From NCBI RefSeq assembly GCF_023100845.1, contig NZ_CP095864.1:372001-436000 (forward strand): DNA of 64,000 nucleotides, given 5' to 3'. Of the stretch, positions 34,472-42,440 are shown piece after piece. Within the stretch, counting starts at the first letter, position 1. The number at the start of each line of letters is the position of its first letter. Source of the stretch: Gordonia sp. PP30 (GTDB lineage: Bacteria > Actinomycetota > Actinomycetes > Mycobacteriales > Mycobacteriaceae). A program made the translations under genes and the position numbers. Below the pieces are notes generated by a model that was not told the origin of the DNA, did not search any database, and saw only the letters and a list, made by a program, of their open reading frames with translations.

Positions 34472-35152
34472 TCAGATCCGGGTGGTGCGGCCGTGGGCGT
34501 AGTACACGTACACCCCGGTCTCAGTCGTGACCGAGATCTTGGCGAACGGCCGCACGCTGATCGGTCCGAGGGCGTTGGACACGTTCAGTTCCACGCCTGA
34601 GAGGACGATGTCGGCGACCGGTTTGGTCAACGCGATCTCGGCCAGGGTGACCGTGGTGATCTTCCCGGCGCCGACCTCGAACTCCAGATCCGCCGATGGA
34701 ATCACCGTCGCCTCCGCACCGAGATCGGCGCCGATCGCACCGATCGATCCGCCGCCACCGGTACCGCCGATCGTCACGTTGGGAGCCAGTTTGGCGTTCA
34801 CCCCGGAAGAGAGCTTCAACTCCGGGGTGTGGGCGGTGACCTTCACTCCGTTGGGGGCGACGGAAACGGGGTAGCCGATCTTGTAGCCCACCTCGACGGT
34901 GGCGCGCACGGTCTTGCCGTCGATGTTCCCGATCGCCGCATGCACGTCCGAGGACAGCAGGGCTTGTCCGGACAGCGGAGAGGAGTCCAGCGGCGGCACC
35001 GCACGCACCGACTGCTGAGCCGCGGACAGGGCGATCGTCAGCCCTTCACGGGTCGTGTGGGTCTTGGCATCAGCGGGACCGCCAACCAGCAGCGCGGTCA
35101 TCGACAGCACCCCGAGTAGGGCGAGCAGAAGGGTGAAACGGCGTCTCATCAT
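34472..35152 (-). CDS. MspA-family outer-membrane porin (copy 2)
   Basis: A 226-residue exported porin. The signal peptide MMRRRFTLLLALLGVLSMTA ends after GGPADA. The mature part follows the MspA pattern: TREGLTIALSAAQQSVRAVP, DVHAAIGNIDGKTVRATVEV, GYKIGYPVSV, the rim/constriction region with GTGGGGSIGAIGADLG, and the C-terminal LNVSNALGPISVRPFAKISV with a final YYAHGRTTRI. The length matches porins of Mycobacteriales better than copy 1. I chose ATG 35152 over the frame start at 35209 because the signal peptide begins there. It is expressed behind promoter copy B and followed by the truncated secreted-protein gene. Confidence 0.85.
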   Translation of the reverse strand: MMRRRFTLLLALLGVLSMTALLVGGPADAKTHTTREGLTIALSAAQQSVRAVPPLDSSPLSGQALLSSDVHAAIGNIDGKTVRATVEVGYKIGYPVSVAPNGVKVTAHTPELKLSSGVNAKLAPNVTIGGTGGGGSIGAIGADLGAEATVIPSADLEFEVGAGKITTVTLAEIALTKPVADIVLSGVELNVSNALGPISVRPFAKISVTTETGVYVYYAHGRTTRI

Positions 35153-35204
35153 CACTCTGATTTCGTTGTGTTCTGTGGTGGTTGAGCCCCGGTGTGGAGT
35201 TCGC

Positions 35205-35293
35205 AGCAACGGTAGGAGCGTGAGGCCGGCTCTTGGGGACCACTAGTCCCAAACATGCAGGTAGAGGACACCAATCAAATTCCGGTCCAGAAT
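35205..35293 (-). promoter_or_regulatory. Shared promoter region, copy B (upstream of MspA copy 2)
   Basis: On the minus strand: the inverted repeat ATTCTGGACCGGAAT (35279-35293), CTCTACCTGC (35257-35266), the palindrome GGGACTAGTGGTCCC (35236-35250), then CTACCGTTGCT (35205-35215) with -10-like TACCGT. The palindrome uses the GGGAC/GTCCC half-sites of DosR boxes, one base further apart than the consensus. Flanking sequence TTTGGGAC and GTCCCCAA also fits the TTSGGG...CCCSAA ends. Spacing between blocks (52 and 75 bp) is identical to copy A. Confidence 0.65.
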
Positions 35294-35536
35294 CGTCCGG
35301 ATGCGTCACCTGGGGAAACATCGAAGCCGTGTGTCGGTCGGAGCGGTCGGCATCGACATTTCGGAGGACTGGGAGGACGACTGTCGTGCGGCTTTCGCCC
35401 CGAGTGGGAGCTGGCGTAGAAGGGGCAGAGGACCTGAGTGGTTCGAGATTCGGCGCGTCATGGAACCGGACCGGCCGCTGGTGCGTCTAAACCTCGAACC
35501 GCTTCGTCCGGAGCGATTCGAGGCAAGGGGGATGCT

Positions 35537-35722
35537 GTGAACAACGACTTTCCGGGCCGGTTGCTCGATGACGAGACTGGCATGAGCACGGTGGAATATG
35601 CGATCGGGACGGTCGCTGCGGCGGCCTTCGGAGCGATTCTGTACACGGTCGTGACCGGTGACAACGTGGTGAGCGCGCTGACGGGAATCATCAGCAAGGC
35701 GCTGTCCACGTCAGTGGGATGA
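35537..35722 (+). CDS. Flp-type pilin subunit (DUF4244-like)
   Basis: A 61-residue pilin from GTG 35537. The type IV/Flp prepilin site is in LLDDETGMSTVEYAIGTVAA: cleavage after Gly, with the invariant Glu at +5 followed by Tyr, then a hydrophobic helix (FGAILYTVV). Rv3656c-type pilins in mycobacteria have the same pattern. It overlaps the TadE-like gene. It is the distal part of the Tad operon, separated from tadA-tadC (16255-18793) by 16.7 kb, so it must have its own promoter upstream, in 35294-35536. No prepilin peptidase is in the window. Confidence 0.82.
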   Translation: MNNDFPGRLLDDETGMSTVEYAIGTVAAAAFGAILYTVVTGDNVVSALTGIISKALSTSVG

Positions 35723-36093
35723 GCCGGCGGTGGTGGCGACGGCTTGCGGCGGACGAGACAGGGATGGTGACGGTCGAGGCCGCCTATGCGCTCTCGGCGC
35801 TCGCGGTCTTCGTCGTGCTGTCGGTGGCGGCGATCGGCGGGGTCGCCGCCCAGTTGCGGTGCACCGATGCGGCCCGTGAGGTGGCACGACTCGCCGCCGC
35901 GGGCGATCCGGCCGCCACCCGGGTCGGCGCCCAGGTGGCGCCGAAGGGCGCCCGGATCGAGGTGCGCACGGACGGTGACCGGGTGGTCGCGACCGTCGTT
36001 GCGAAGGTGCCGCTGCTGGCGATGCTCGACGTCTCGGCGCGCAGCGTCGCCGCGCGGGAACCGACCGGCGTCGAGCAGTCGGATCCGGGATGA
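35719..36093 (+). CDS. TadE-like pseudopilin (Rv3655c-like)
   Basis: A 124-residue protein with an N-terminal prepilin-like segment AADETGMVTVEAAYALSALA (cleavage after Gly, Glu at +5) and a hydrophobic helix AVFVVLSVAAIGGVA. It then continues with the TadE pattern QLRCTDAAREVARLAAAGDP. It overlaps the pilin gene by the sequence ATGA and is followed by the TadG-like frame. It is thought to be a minor pilin that starts pilus assembly. Confidence 0.82.
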   Translation: MSRRWWRRLAADETGMVTVEAAYALSALAVFVVLSVAAIGGVAAQLRCTDAAREVARLAAAGDPAATRVGAQVAPKGARIEVRTDGDRVVATVVAKVPLLAMLDVSARSVAAREPTGVEQSDPG

Positions 36094-36460
36094 CGCCGGG
36101 TTCACGACGATCGCGGCGGCGCTGGCCATCGCCGGGCTGGCGACGCTCGTGGTGGCGATGAGCTATCTCGGTGCGGCGGTGCTCGCGCGGCACCGGGCGC
36201 AGAACGCCGCCGATCTGGGGGCGCTCGCGGCGGCATCGGCGCAGCTCTACGGTGGCGACGATCCCTGCGGGCGGGCGCGCGAGATCGTCGTCGCCCAGGA
36301 AGGTGCGCCGCGCCTGCGAACGTGCGAGGTCGAGGGGCAGGACGTGCTGGTCGACGTCGTCGTGCCGGTGCGGTTGGGCGACTTCGGTCTGCGGGAAGCG
36401 ACCGCGCGGGCCCGGGCCGGGCCGGCGGAGGTGCCGGACGACGACGCAGGCCGCGGTTGA
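36089..36460 (+). CDS. TadG-like protein, Rv3654c type (start codon unclear)
   Basis: The frame encodes DDAGFTTIAAALAIAGLATL with a transmembrane helix, then VARHRAQ-type ARHRAQNAADLGALAAASAQ, the hallmark of Rv3654c-like TadG proteins, with cysteines in DDPCGRA and RTCEVEG. No ATG, GTG or TTG occurs in frame between the overlap with TadE and the helix. The first standard codons are GTG at 36149/36152, inside the helix. The start could be an ATC or CTG, or TadE and TadG may be joined by frameshifting. The coordinates given begin at the overlap with TadE. Confidence 0.65.
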   Translation, partial: DDAGFTTIAAALAIAGLATLVVAMSYLGAAVLARHRAQNAADLGALAAASAQLYGGDDPCGRAREIVVAQEGAPRLRTCEVEGQDVLVDVVVPVRLGDFGLREATARARAGPAEVPDDDAGRG

Positions 36461-36581
36461 CCCGGGACGACTCCCCGCGCCGCCGGCGAAGTCGGACGGT
36501 CCAGCCGGATCTGGATGATGCTGGCGCTACCTGAACAGCGGGGTCGGAGTCCGCCGGCGCCGTCCGACCGCGCCGGCTGGA

Positions 36582-38192
36582 TCAGGCGGTCGGGGCGGGC
36601 TGCGGGGCCGCTTCGCCGCGGGCGACCAGCCCGGCCTGGGTCGAGAGCGCCTTGTTCCGAAGGAACAGCGAGGCGATGAAGCCGATCGCGGCGATGGGCA
36701 CCAGGTACCAGAACGACGGTGCCATCGCGTTCACGTAGGCGTCGACCACCTGCGTGTGCAGCGGCTCGGGCAGGGCCTTGACCACCTCCGGGGTGAGGTC
36801 GTCGTGCAGCAGGTCGGGCGGCAGGTCCTGCGGCGGAACCTTGGCCATCACGTCGTGCAGGTTCGCGGTCAGTTTGCTGGTGAACAGCGTGCCGAACACC
36901 GAGGTGCCGATCGCGGCGCCGATCTCGCGGAGGAAGTTGTTGGTCGAGGTGGCGGTGCCGACCTCGGACGGATCGACGGCGTTCTGCACGGCGATCACGA
37001 TGGTCTGGATCACCAGGCCCATACCGAAGCCGAGCACGAAGATCATGGCACCGAACAGCACCATCGACATGCTGCCGGTGATCCGGGTGAGCCAGGCGAT
37101 TCCGGCGGTGGTGATCGCCATGCCCAGAATCGGATAGATCCGGTACTTGCCGGTCTTGGTGATCAGCAGACCCGACACGATCGCGGTCAGCATCACGCCG
37201 GCGGTCATCGGGAGCATCAGCAGCCCGGAGTCGGTGGGGCCGACGCCGCGGGCCATCTGCAGGAAGGTCGGCAGAAAGCTGAGGGCGGCGAACATCGTGA
37301 TGCCCAAGATCAGCGCGACCGTCACCGAGACGCTGAACACCGGATCGCGGAAGAGGCGTAGTGGCACCAGCGGCTCGTCGACCCGCGTCTCGACCCACAC
37401 GAAGATGCTGAACGCGAGGATGGTGCCGACGAGCAGGAGGACGAGGATCGGATCGGACCAGTCGTACTTGCCGCTCGGCACGACGCTCGGCCAGCTTGTC
37501 AGGAACACGATCCCGGCCGTGAACAGCGCCATGAACACGGTGCCGTACCAATCGAAGGGGCGTGTCGACCGCTGCATGGGGAGCTTCAGCGCGAAGATCG
37601 CGACGACGAGTGCGATGAGGCCGATCGGCACATTGAGCCAGAAGCACCAGCGCCAGCCCGGGCCCTCGGTGAACCAGCCGCCGAGCAGAGGCCCGGCCAC
37701 CGAGGCGATGCCGAAGATGGCGCCCATCGGACCCATGTACTTGCCGCGGTCGCGTGCCGAGACGATGTCCGCGACGATCGCCTGCGACAGGATCACCAGG
37801 CCGCCGGCACCGAGGCCCTGGAAGGTTCGTGCCGCCACCAGCATCCAGAACGACTCGGCGAGCGCCGAACCCAGTGAACCGAGAACGAACACCGCGATCG
37901 AGAAGAGGAACGGCCAGCGGCGTCCGTAGAGATCGCCGATCTTGCCGTAGATCGGCATGACGATCGCGATGGCCAGCAGGTACGACGTGATGATCCAGCC
38001 CTCGTGGGATACCGCGCCGAGGTCGCCGACGATCGTCGGCAGGGCGGTGCTCACCACCGACTGGTCGAGTGAGGAGAGGAACATCGCGGCCATCAGCGCC
38101 GCGTAGATGATGTAGACCAGGTGCTTCTGGATGTGGACGGGCGCGCGGTCGTCCTGCGCCGCGGTGTCGTCTTGTGGCTTCGTGTCGGTCAC
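36582..38192 (-). CDS. MFS drug exporter, DHA2 (EmrB/QacA) family
   Basis: A 536-residue, 14-helix proton-coupled antiporter. Motif A is GKIGDLYGRRWPF near residue 85; motif C is of the type GPLLGGWFTE near 170. The first helix carries MFLSSLDQSVVSTALPTIVGDL, the DHA2 D1 motif (LDxTIVNVALP-like). It starts with GTG (MTDTKPQDD) and stands alone; it is convergent with the Tad remnant. The substrate, probably lipophilic drugs or cell-envelope precursors, cannot be told from sequence. Confidence 0.88.
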   Translation of the reverse strand: MTDTKPQDDTAAQDDRAPVHIQKHLVYIIYAALMAAMFLSSLDQSVVSTALPTIVGDLGAVSHEGWIITSYLLAIAIVMPIYGKIGDLYGRRWPFLFSIAVFVLGSLGSALAESFWMLVAARTFQGLGAGGLVILSQAIVADIVSARDRGKYMGPMGAIFGIASVAGPLLGGWFTEGPGWRWCFWLNVPIGLIALVVAIFALKLPMQRSTRPFDWYGTVFMALFTAGIVFLTSWPSVVPSGKYDWSDPILVLLLVGTILAFSIFVWVETRVDEPLVPLRLFRDPVFSVSVTVALILGITMFAALSFLPTFLQMARGVGPTDSGLLMLPMTAGVMLTAIVSGLLITKTGKYRIYPILGMAITTAGIAWLTRITGSMSMVLFGAMIFVLGFGMGLVIQTIVIAVQNAVDPSEVGTATSTNNFLREIGAAIGTSVFGTLFTSKLTANLHDVMAKVPPQDLPPDLLHDDLTPEVVKALPEPLHTQVVDAYVNAMAPSFWYLVPIAAIGFIASLFLRNKALSTQAGLVARGEAAPQPAPTA

Positions 38193-38289
38193 GGCTCTTA
38201 GCCTATGTGGGCCGCCGGTCCGGATTGTGGAGTTCGGTGGGCGGGGGCTTCGGCACGCGCCTCGTCCTGGCGGGCTCGGCGCTGCTCAG

Positions 38290-39030
38290 TCGGCGGGTGG
38301 GATGGTCTCGACGGAGATGGTGGCCGTTCGATCGCGTGTCGTCGCACGCTCCGCCACGCGCGCTCAGGACCTGTGGCGCCGAGACCCGATAGACATGGTC
38401 CCGCGTGCACTGGGCCATCGTGCAGGGGGCTTCGACTCGGTCTCGCCCTGGCGGGCTCGACCGGCTCAACCGGCGGATGGATGGCTTCGGGGTTGCTCAG
38501 TCGGCGGGCGGGGTGATCGCGACGGAGGCGGTGGTCGCCGTTCGTCTGCGTGTCGTCGCAGGTTCCGCCACGCGTGCTCAGCATGAGGTTCAGCCGGCGG
38601 GTGGGGTGGTCTCGACGGAGATGGTGGTCGCCCTTCGACCGCGTGTCGTGGCAAGCTCCGCCACGCGTGCTCTCAGGACCCGTTGAGCCGAGACCTCCGG
38701 TCGGCATGGTCCCCGTGTGTTCGGCCAGCCTGGCGCCAGCGGCATATGACGACGGCATTCTGGCGGGTCACGATCCACATATGCACGCGTGGGCCGCCAT
38801 GGTGCCGTCGTCGTGCAGGGGGGGCTTCGACTCGGTCTCGCCCTGGCGGGCTCGACCGGTGGTTCCTGAGCGGAGTCGAAGGGCTCAACCGGCGAACGGA
38901 TGGCTTCGGCGTTGCTCAGCGGGCGGACGGGGTGATCGCAAGGGAGGTGCTGGTCGCGTTCGTGCGAGGCTCGACCGGCTCGGCTGGCGGAAGGACGGCC
39001 TCGGTGCTCCTCGATCGGCACGGGTGGCTC
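38290..39030. repeat. Degenerate repeat tract between the MFS and pknG genes
   Basis: An about 80-bp unit, with cores CTCGACGGAGATGGTGG and TCCGCCACGCG, recurs at 38290-38372, 38503-38583 and 38596-38680, with a fourth decayed copy near 38923. A second unit containing GGCTTCGACTCGGTCTCGCC recurs at about 38433 and 38824. The tract also holds GGTTCCTGAGCGGAGTCGAA, a motif that also appears as TTCGACAAGCTCAGGA near 45032. I see no coding gene here. The copies look like dispersed intergenic repeats. Confidence 0.65.
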
Positions 39031-39042
39031 GGCCGAGCCCGG

Positions 39043-41448
39043 TCAGAAGAGGGTGGCGGGGCGGACCAGGTTGGCGAGGTCGACCAGGAGGAAGCGGTGG
39101 GCGCGGTTGTCGCGGGTGCGGCGCGCCAGTTCGCGCAGGCAGCGCTCGGTTCCGGCGCGCAGGCCCTGCTCGGTGAACGGGAAGCCGAGGAAATCGGGGT
39201 GCTCGCCGTCGGGCGTCTCCTCCAGTTCCTCGCGATGCAGATCGATCCAGCCGAGGGTGGTGCCCAGCACGATCAGCCGCAGCCGACCGAGGCGGCCGTC
39301 CTCATCGGTCAGTCGTTCCAGACGGTCGGCGGCCTCGAAGAGCTCGTCCTTCTCCACCTCGCTCATCGGCCGCTCGTGCACCAGACAGAGGATCGCACTC
39401 TCCTGCGCGATGCTGTAATGGCGGCTGGTGGTGGGCACCTCGTCGAGCGGTTCGATGGCCTCCAGGTGCCGGCCCTCGGCAAGGAGCATGCGGGCCAGCC
39501 CGAACGCGGCGGTCACGATGGAATGATCGGTCAGCCACAGGTCGTGGTAGTGGTGCCGCGCGATGTCGTACCAGTGCTCGATCTGCGCCACCTGATCGTT
39601 GCTGACCTCGTCCTGCACCGACAGCCAGTACCCGATCAGCTCGGCGGTCCCGGCCACCGCCAGCTTCGGGGCCACCTCGCCCGGCATCGCTTCCAGCACG
39701 GTCTGGAACCGCTCGTAGGCCACCTCGGCGTCGCCGTCCTGCAGGGCGCAGATGCCGAGGTACCACTGCACCCGCCACGAGTCGCCGTGGTTCGCGGCGG
39801 CGTCGTGCAGCAGCCGCAACGCGATCTCCAGATTGCCGAGCTCGAGATGCGACCGCGCCTCGGCCAGGTCGATCTCGGCGGACGGGTGACCGTCGGAGTC
39901 GTCGTCGCCCAGCGCCAGACCGGGGAAGCCCTCGGCGCGGGCGTTCTTGATGCTGTCGAGCACCTGGCGCGGATAGCTCAGCGCGGCCGAACTCAGCAGG
40001 TTGGCCGCCGGGTCCTCCGGATCGACCAGTGGCACCGGGAGGGCCCGCGCGATGTCGGCGGGATCGGGAACCGCGGCCATCGCCGGATCGAAGAAGCCGT
40101 CGATCGGCGCCAGGATCAGATTGGTGCCGAACGCCGAGCGCTGCGGGGTGAACACCTTCGACATGGCCGGCCGCGGAACACCGGTGTGCAGCGCGACGGT
40201 CTCCCGGAGCACCGCGAGCAGCTGGGTGGTCATCTCCTCGGTCGACGCGAACCGCTCGGCCGGATCGGTGGCCGTCGCCCGCTGCAGAAAGTAGTAGTAC
40301 GACGGATTCTCGACGAAGAGTTCCGTGGTCTCCGGATCGGGCAGGCCGTCGACGTACCGGCCCTTCTCCATCGGCATGTCCAGCGTCAGCACGGCGAGGG
40401 TGCGGCCGATGCTGTAGATGTCGGTGACCACCTGCGGGCCGGTCTCGACGATCTCTGGCGCCTGAAAGCCGGGTGTCCCGTACAGGTGCCCGTAGCCGTT
40501 GATCGCCGACACCGCGCCGAGGTCGATCATCTTGACCTCGTCGCTGGTGATCATGATGTTGTCGGGCTTCACGTCGTTGTACGCCAGCCCGAGCGAGTGC
40601 AGATGCCCGACGGCCGAGAGCACCTCGAGGACATACGCCATCGCCTGCTCGATCGGCAGGTTCACCTTCTCGCCGTCGGGCCCGGTGGTCAGCTGCTTGA
40701 GCGTGTGACCGCCGACGTACTCCATGACGATGTAGCCGAGCTGCCGGTCCTCGTCGTCGGTGTACTCGACGAAGTTGTAGATCTTGACGATGCCGGGGTC
40801 GTTGACCGACGCGAGGAACTGCCGCTCGGCGATCGCGACCGCCCGCGCCGCCGAGTCAGACGAGTTCAGCAGGCCCTTGAGCACCACCGGCCGGTCGGAG
40901 ACGTTGTGGTCGACGGCCAGATAGATCCATCCCATGCCGCCGTGCGCGATGGCGCCGGCGATCTCGTACTGGTCGGCGACCATGGTGCCGCGTTCGAGGC
41001 CGGGAACGAACGAATACCGGGAGCCGCAATGCGGACAGTGGCCGGTCAGCGGCCCCTCGTCGGGGCCGGATGCCCGCCCGACCGGCTTCCCGCAGTTCCA
41101 GCAGAACCGCTTGCTCTCCACGATGATCGGGTTCGACAGCACCGCATCGGCCGGGTCGATGTCCCGCATCGCGGGCAGCGCGACGAGCTCGCTGCCGAGC
41201 CGCCGGTCGTGCACGGCGGCGGTGCTCTTCCGCGGCGGCCGCCGGTGGGGGAGCGCCGGGTCGTCGAAGAGGCGGCCCGCGGGCGTCGCCTGGGTGCCCG
41301 GCTCGACGTCGGTGTCGTCGTCCAGGTCGTCGAGCGACATGGGGGGAGTGGCCTGGGTGGCCGGGTAGTCGTCGTCGAACACGTCGACCGGCGTGGCCTG
41401 CGTGCGGACCGTGCCGACCGGCTCTTCGACGGGTTTCCGATCGGTCAT
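39043..41448 (-). CDS. pknG: Serine/threonine protein kinase PknG
   Basis: An 801-residue soluble kinase. An N-terminal tail carries three TQATP motifs (residues about 15-55). A rubredoxin-like metal site follows (FCWNCGKPVG, HCPHCGSRY, residues 115-145). The kinase domain has the glycine loop IAHGGMGWIYLAV, catalytic Lys in VVLKGLL, YNDVKPDN and DLGAVS, and the C-terminus is a TPR region. In Mycobacteriales PknG phosphorylates GarA/OdhI and so couples amino-acid sensing to 2-oxoglutarate metabolism. Start ATG 41448 has GGAGG 6 bases upstream. It overlaps glnH, as in mycobacteria. Confidence 0.95.
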   Translation of the reverse strand: MTDRKPVEEPVGTVRTQATPVDVFDDDYPATQATPPMSLDDLDDDTDVEPGTQATPAGRLFDDPALPHRRPPRKSTAAVHDRRLGSELVALPAMRDIDPADAVLSNPIIVESKRFCWNCGKPVGRASGPDEGPLTGHCPHCGSRYSFVPGLERGTMVADQYEIAGAIAHGGMGWIYLAVDHNVSDRPVVLKGLLNSSDSAARAVAIAERQFLASVNDPGIVKIYNFVEYTDDEDRQLGYIVMEYVGGHTLKQLTTGPDGEKVNLPIEQAMAYVLEVLSAVGHLHSLGLAYNDVKPDNIMITSDEVKMIDLGAVSAINGYGHLYGTPGFQAPEIVETGPQVVTDIYSIGRTLAVLTLDMPMEKGRYVDGLPDPETTELFVENPSYYYFLQRATATDPAERFASTEEMTTQLLAVLRETVALHTGVPRPAMSKVFTPQRSAFGTNLILAPIDGFFDPAMAAVPDPADIARALPVPLVDPEDPAANLLSSAALSYPRQVLDSIKNARAEGFPGLALGDDDSDGHPSAEIDLAEARSHLELGNLEIALRLLHDAAANHGDSWRVQWYLGICALQDGDAEVAYERFQTVLEAMPGEVAPKLAVAGTAELIGYWLSVQDEVSNDQVAQIEHWYDIARHHYHDLWLTDHSIVTAAFGLARMLLAEGRHLEAIEPLDEVPTTSRHYSIAQESAILCLVHERPMSEVEKDELFEAADRLERLTDEDGRLGRLRLIVLGTTLGWIDLHREELEETPDGEHPDFLGFPFTEQGLRAGTERCLRELARRTRDNRAHRFLLVDLANLVRPATLF

Positions 41449-42440
41449 CGTGCCTCCTCCCGATAGGTCACCGGCGGCGGGACGGCCGGGCCCAGCTGCG
41501 ACAACCACTGGTTGTACGACTGCTGCCAGCTGCCGTCGGCATGCCGCTGCTCCAGCACACCGTTCACGAAGCGCACCATGTCGTTCTCGCCGAGCGGGAT
41601 ACCCACCCCGTAGTACTCGGTCCCGAACGGGTCGCCGACGATCTGCACCCACGGATCCTGCGCCGCGATCCCGGACAGCAGCGGCTCGTCGCCGGCGATC
41701 GCGTCGACCTGCCCCTGCTGCATCAGCACCAGGCAGTCGGCCCAGTTCTCGGTGGTGATGATCTTCGCGCTGGGGACCCGGCGCTGCACCCGGGTGATCG
41801 ACGTGGCGTTCTGGGTGGCGCACACCGATTTGTGGGCCAGGCCCGCGATGCTCTCGATCCCGGAGTTCCGGTAGACCGCGATGCGCTGGGACGCCACGTA
41901 ATACGGGGCGGAGAAGTCCACCGACTTGCGGCGGTCGCAGGTGATGCTCATCGACTTGGTGACGACGTCGACGCTGCCGTCGCGCAGTGCGGCGACGCGG
42001 TCGCCGGTCGACAGGATCCGGTACTCGATGCGGGTCTCACCGAAGATCGCCTGCGAGATCCAGTGCGCGATGTCCACGTCGAAGCCCTCGATGTCGCCGG
42101 AGATCGGGTCCCGGAAGCTCAGCGGATTGCTGCCGATGTCGGTGCCCACGACCAGCCGGCCGCGCGAGGCGATCCGGGCCATCGTCGAACCGGGCGGCAT
42201 GTGGCCGGGCTCGGGCATCGTGTCCGGCGGCCGCAGGCTCGCCGTCGCATCGCAGTCGCTGGTGTCGATGCCCTCGGGGGCCTGAGCGCCGAACGACGCG
42301 CCCGGCGGCGTCGGCACCTGGGCGACGGTCGTCGGCGGGTCGGTGTCGCGCAGATCCTGCGACGAGCAGCCGGCGACGGCGAGGCACAGGGCGACGACCA
42401 GGCATGCGGTCCCGGTGGCGCGGCGGACGAATCGGGTCAT
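41445..42440 (-). CDS. glnH: GlnH, substrate-binding lipoprotein of the PknG pathway
   Basis: A 331-residue lipoprotein with signal peptide and lipobox (LCLAVAGC) and a periplasmic type II binding-protein fold (RLVVGTDIGSNPLSFRDPIS, DVDIAHWISQAIFG, VDVVTKSMSITCDRR). In mycobacteria GlnH binds aspartate, glutamate and related ligands and signals through GlnX to PknG rather than serving an ABC transporter. No permease or ATPase lies nearby, consistent with a sensor role. The ATG at 42440 overlaps glnX by 4 bp, and the stop overlaps pknG. Confidence 0.9.
   Translation of the reverse strand: MTRFVRRATGTACLVVALCLAVAGCSSQDLRDTDPPTTVAQVPTPPGASFGAQAPEGIDTSDCDATASLRPPDTMPEPGHMPPGSTMARIASRGRLVVGTDIGSNPLSFRDPISGDIEGFDVDIAHWISQAIFGETRIEYRILSTGDRVAALRDGSVDVVTKSMSITCDRRKSVDFSAPYYVASQRIAVYRNSGIESIAGLAHKSVCATQNATSITRVQRRVPSAKIITTENWADCLVLMQQGQVDAIAGDEPLLSGIAAQDPWVQIVGDPFGTEYYGVGIPLGENDMVRFVNGVLEQRHADGSWQQSYNQWLSQLGPAVPPPVTYREEAR

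Noticed and set aside
35255-35419. A small plus-strand ORF starting MQVEDTNQIPVQN, with a partial parallel at 8989
   Set aside because: The similarity is explained by the shared inverted repeat; copy C does not keep the frame, and there is no ribosome-binding site.
39043-41823. A 926-codon frame extending PknG at its N-terminus
   Set aside because: The extra 125 residues lie inside glnH, are arginine/glycine-rich nonsense, and the ATG at 41448 has an ideal ribosome-binding site.
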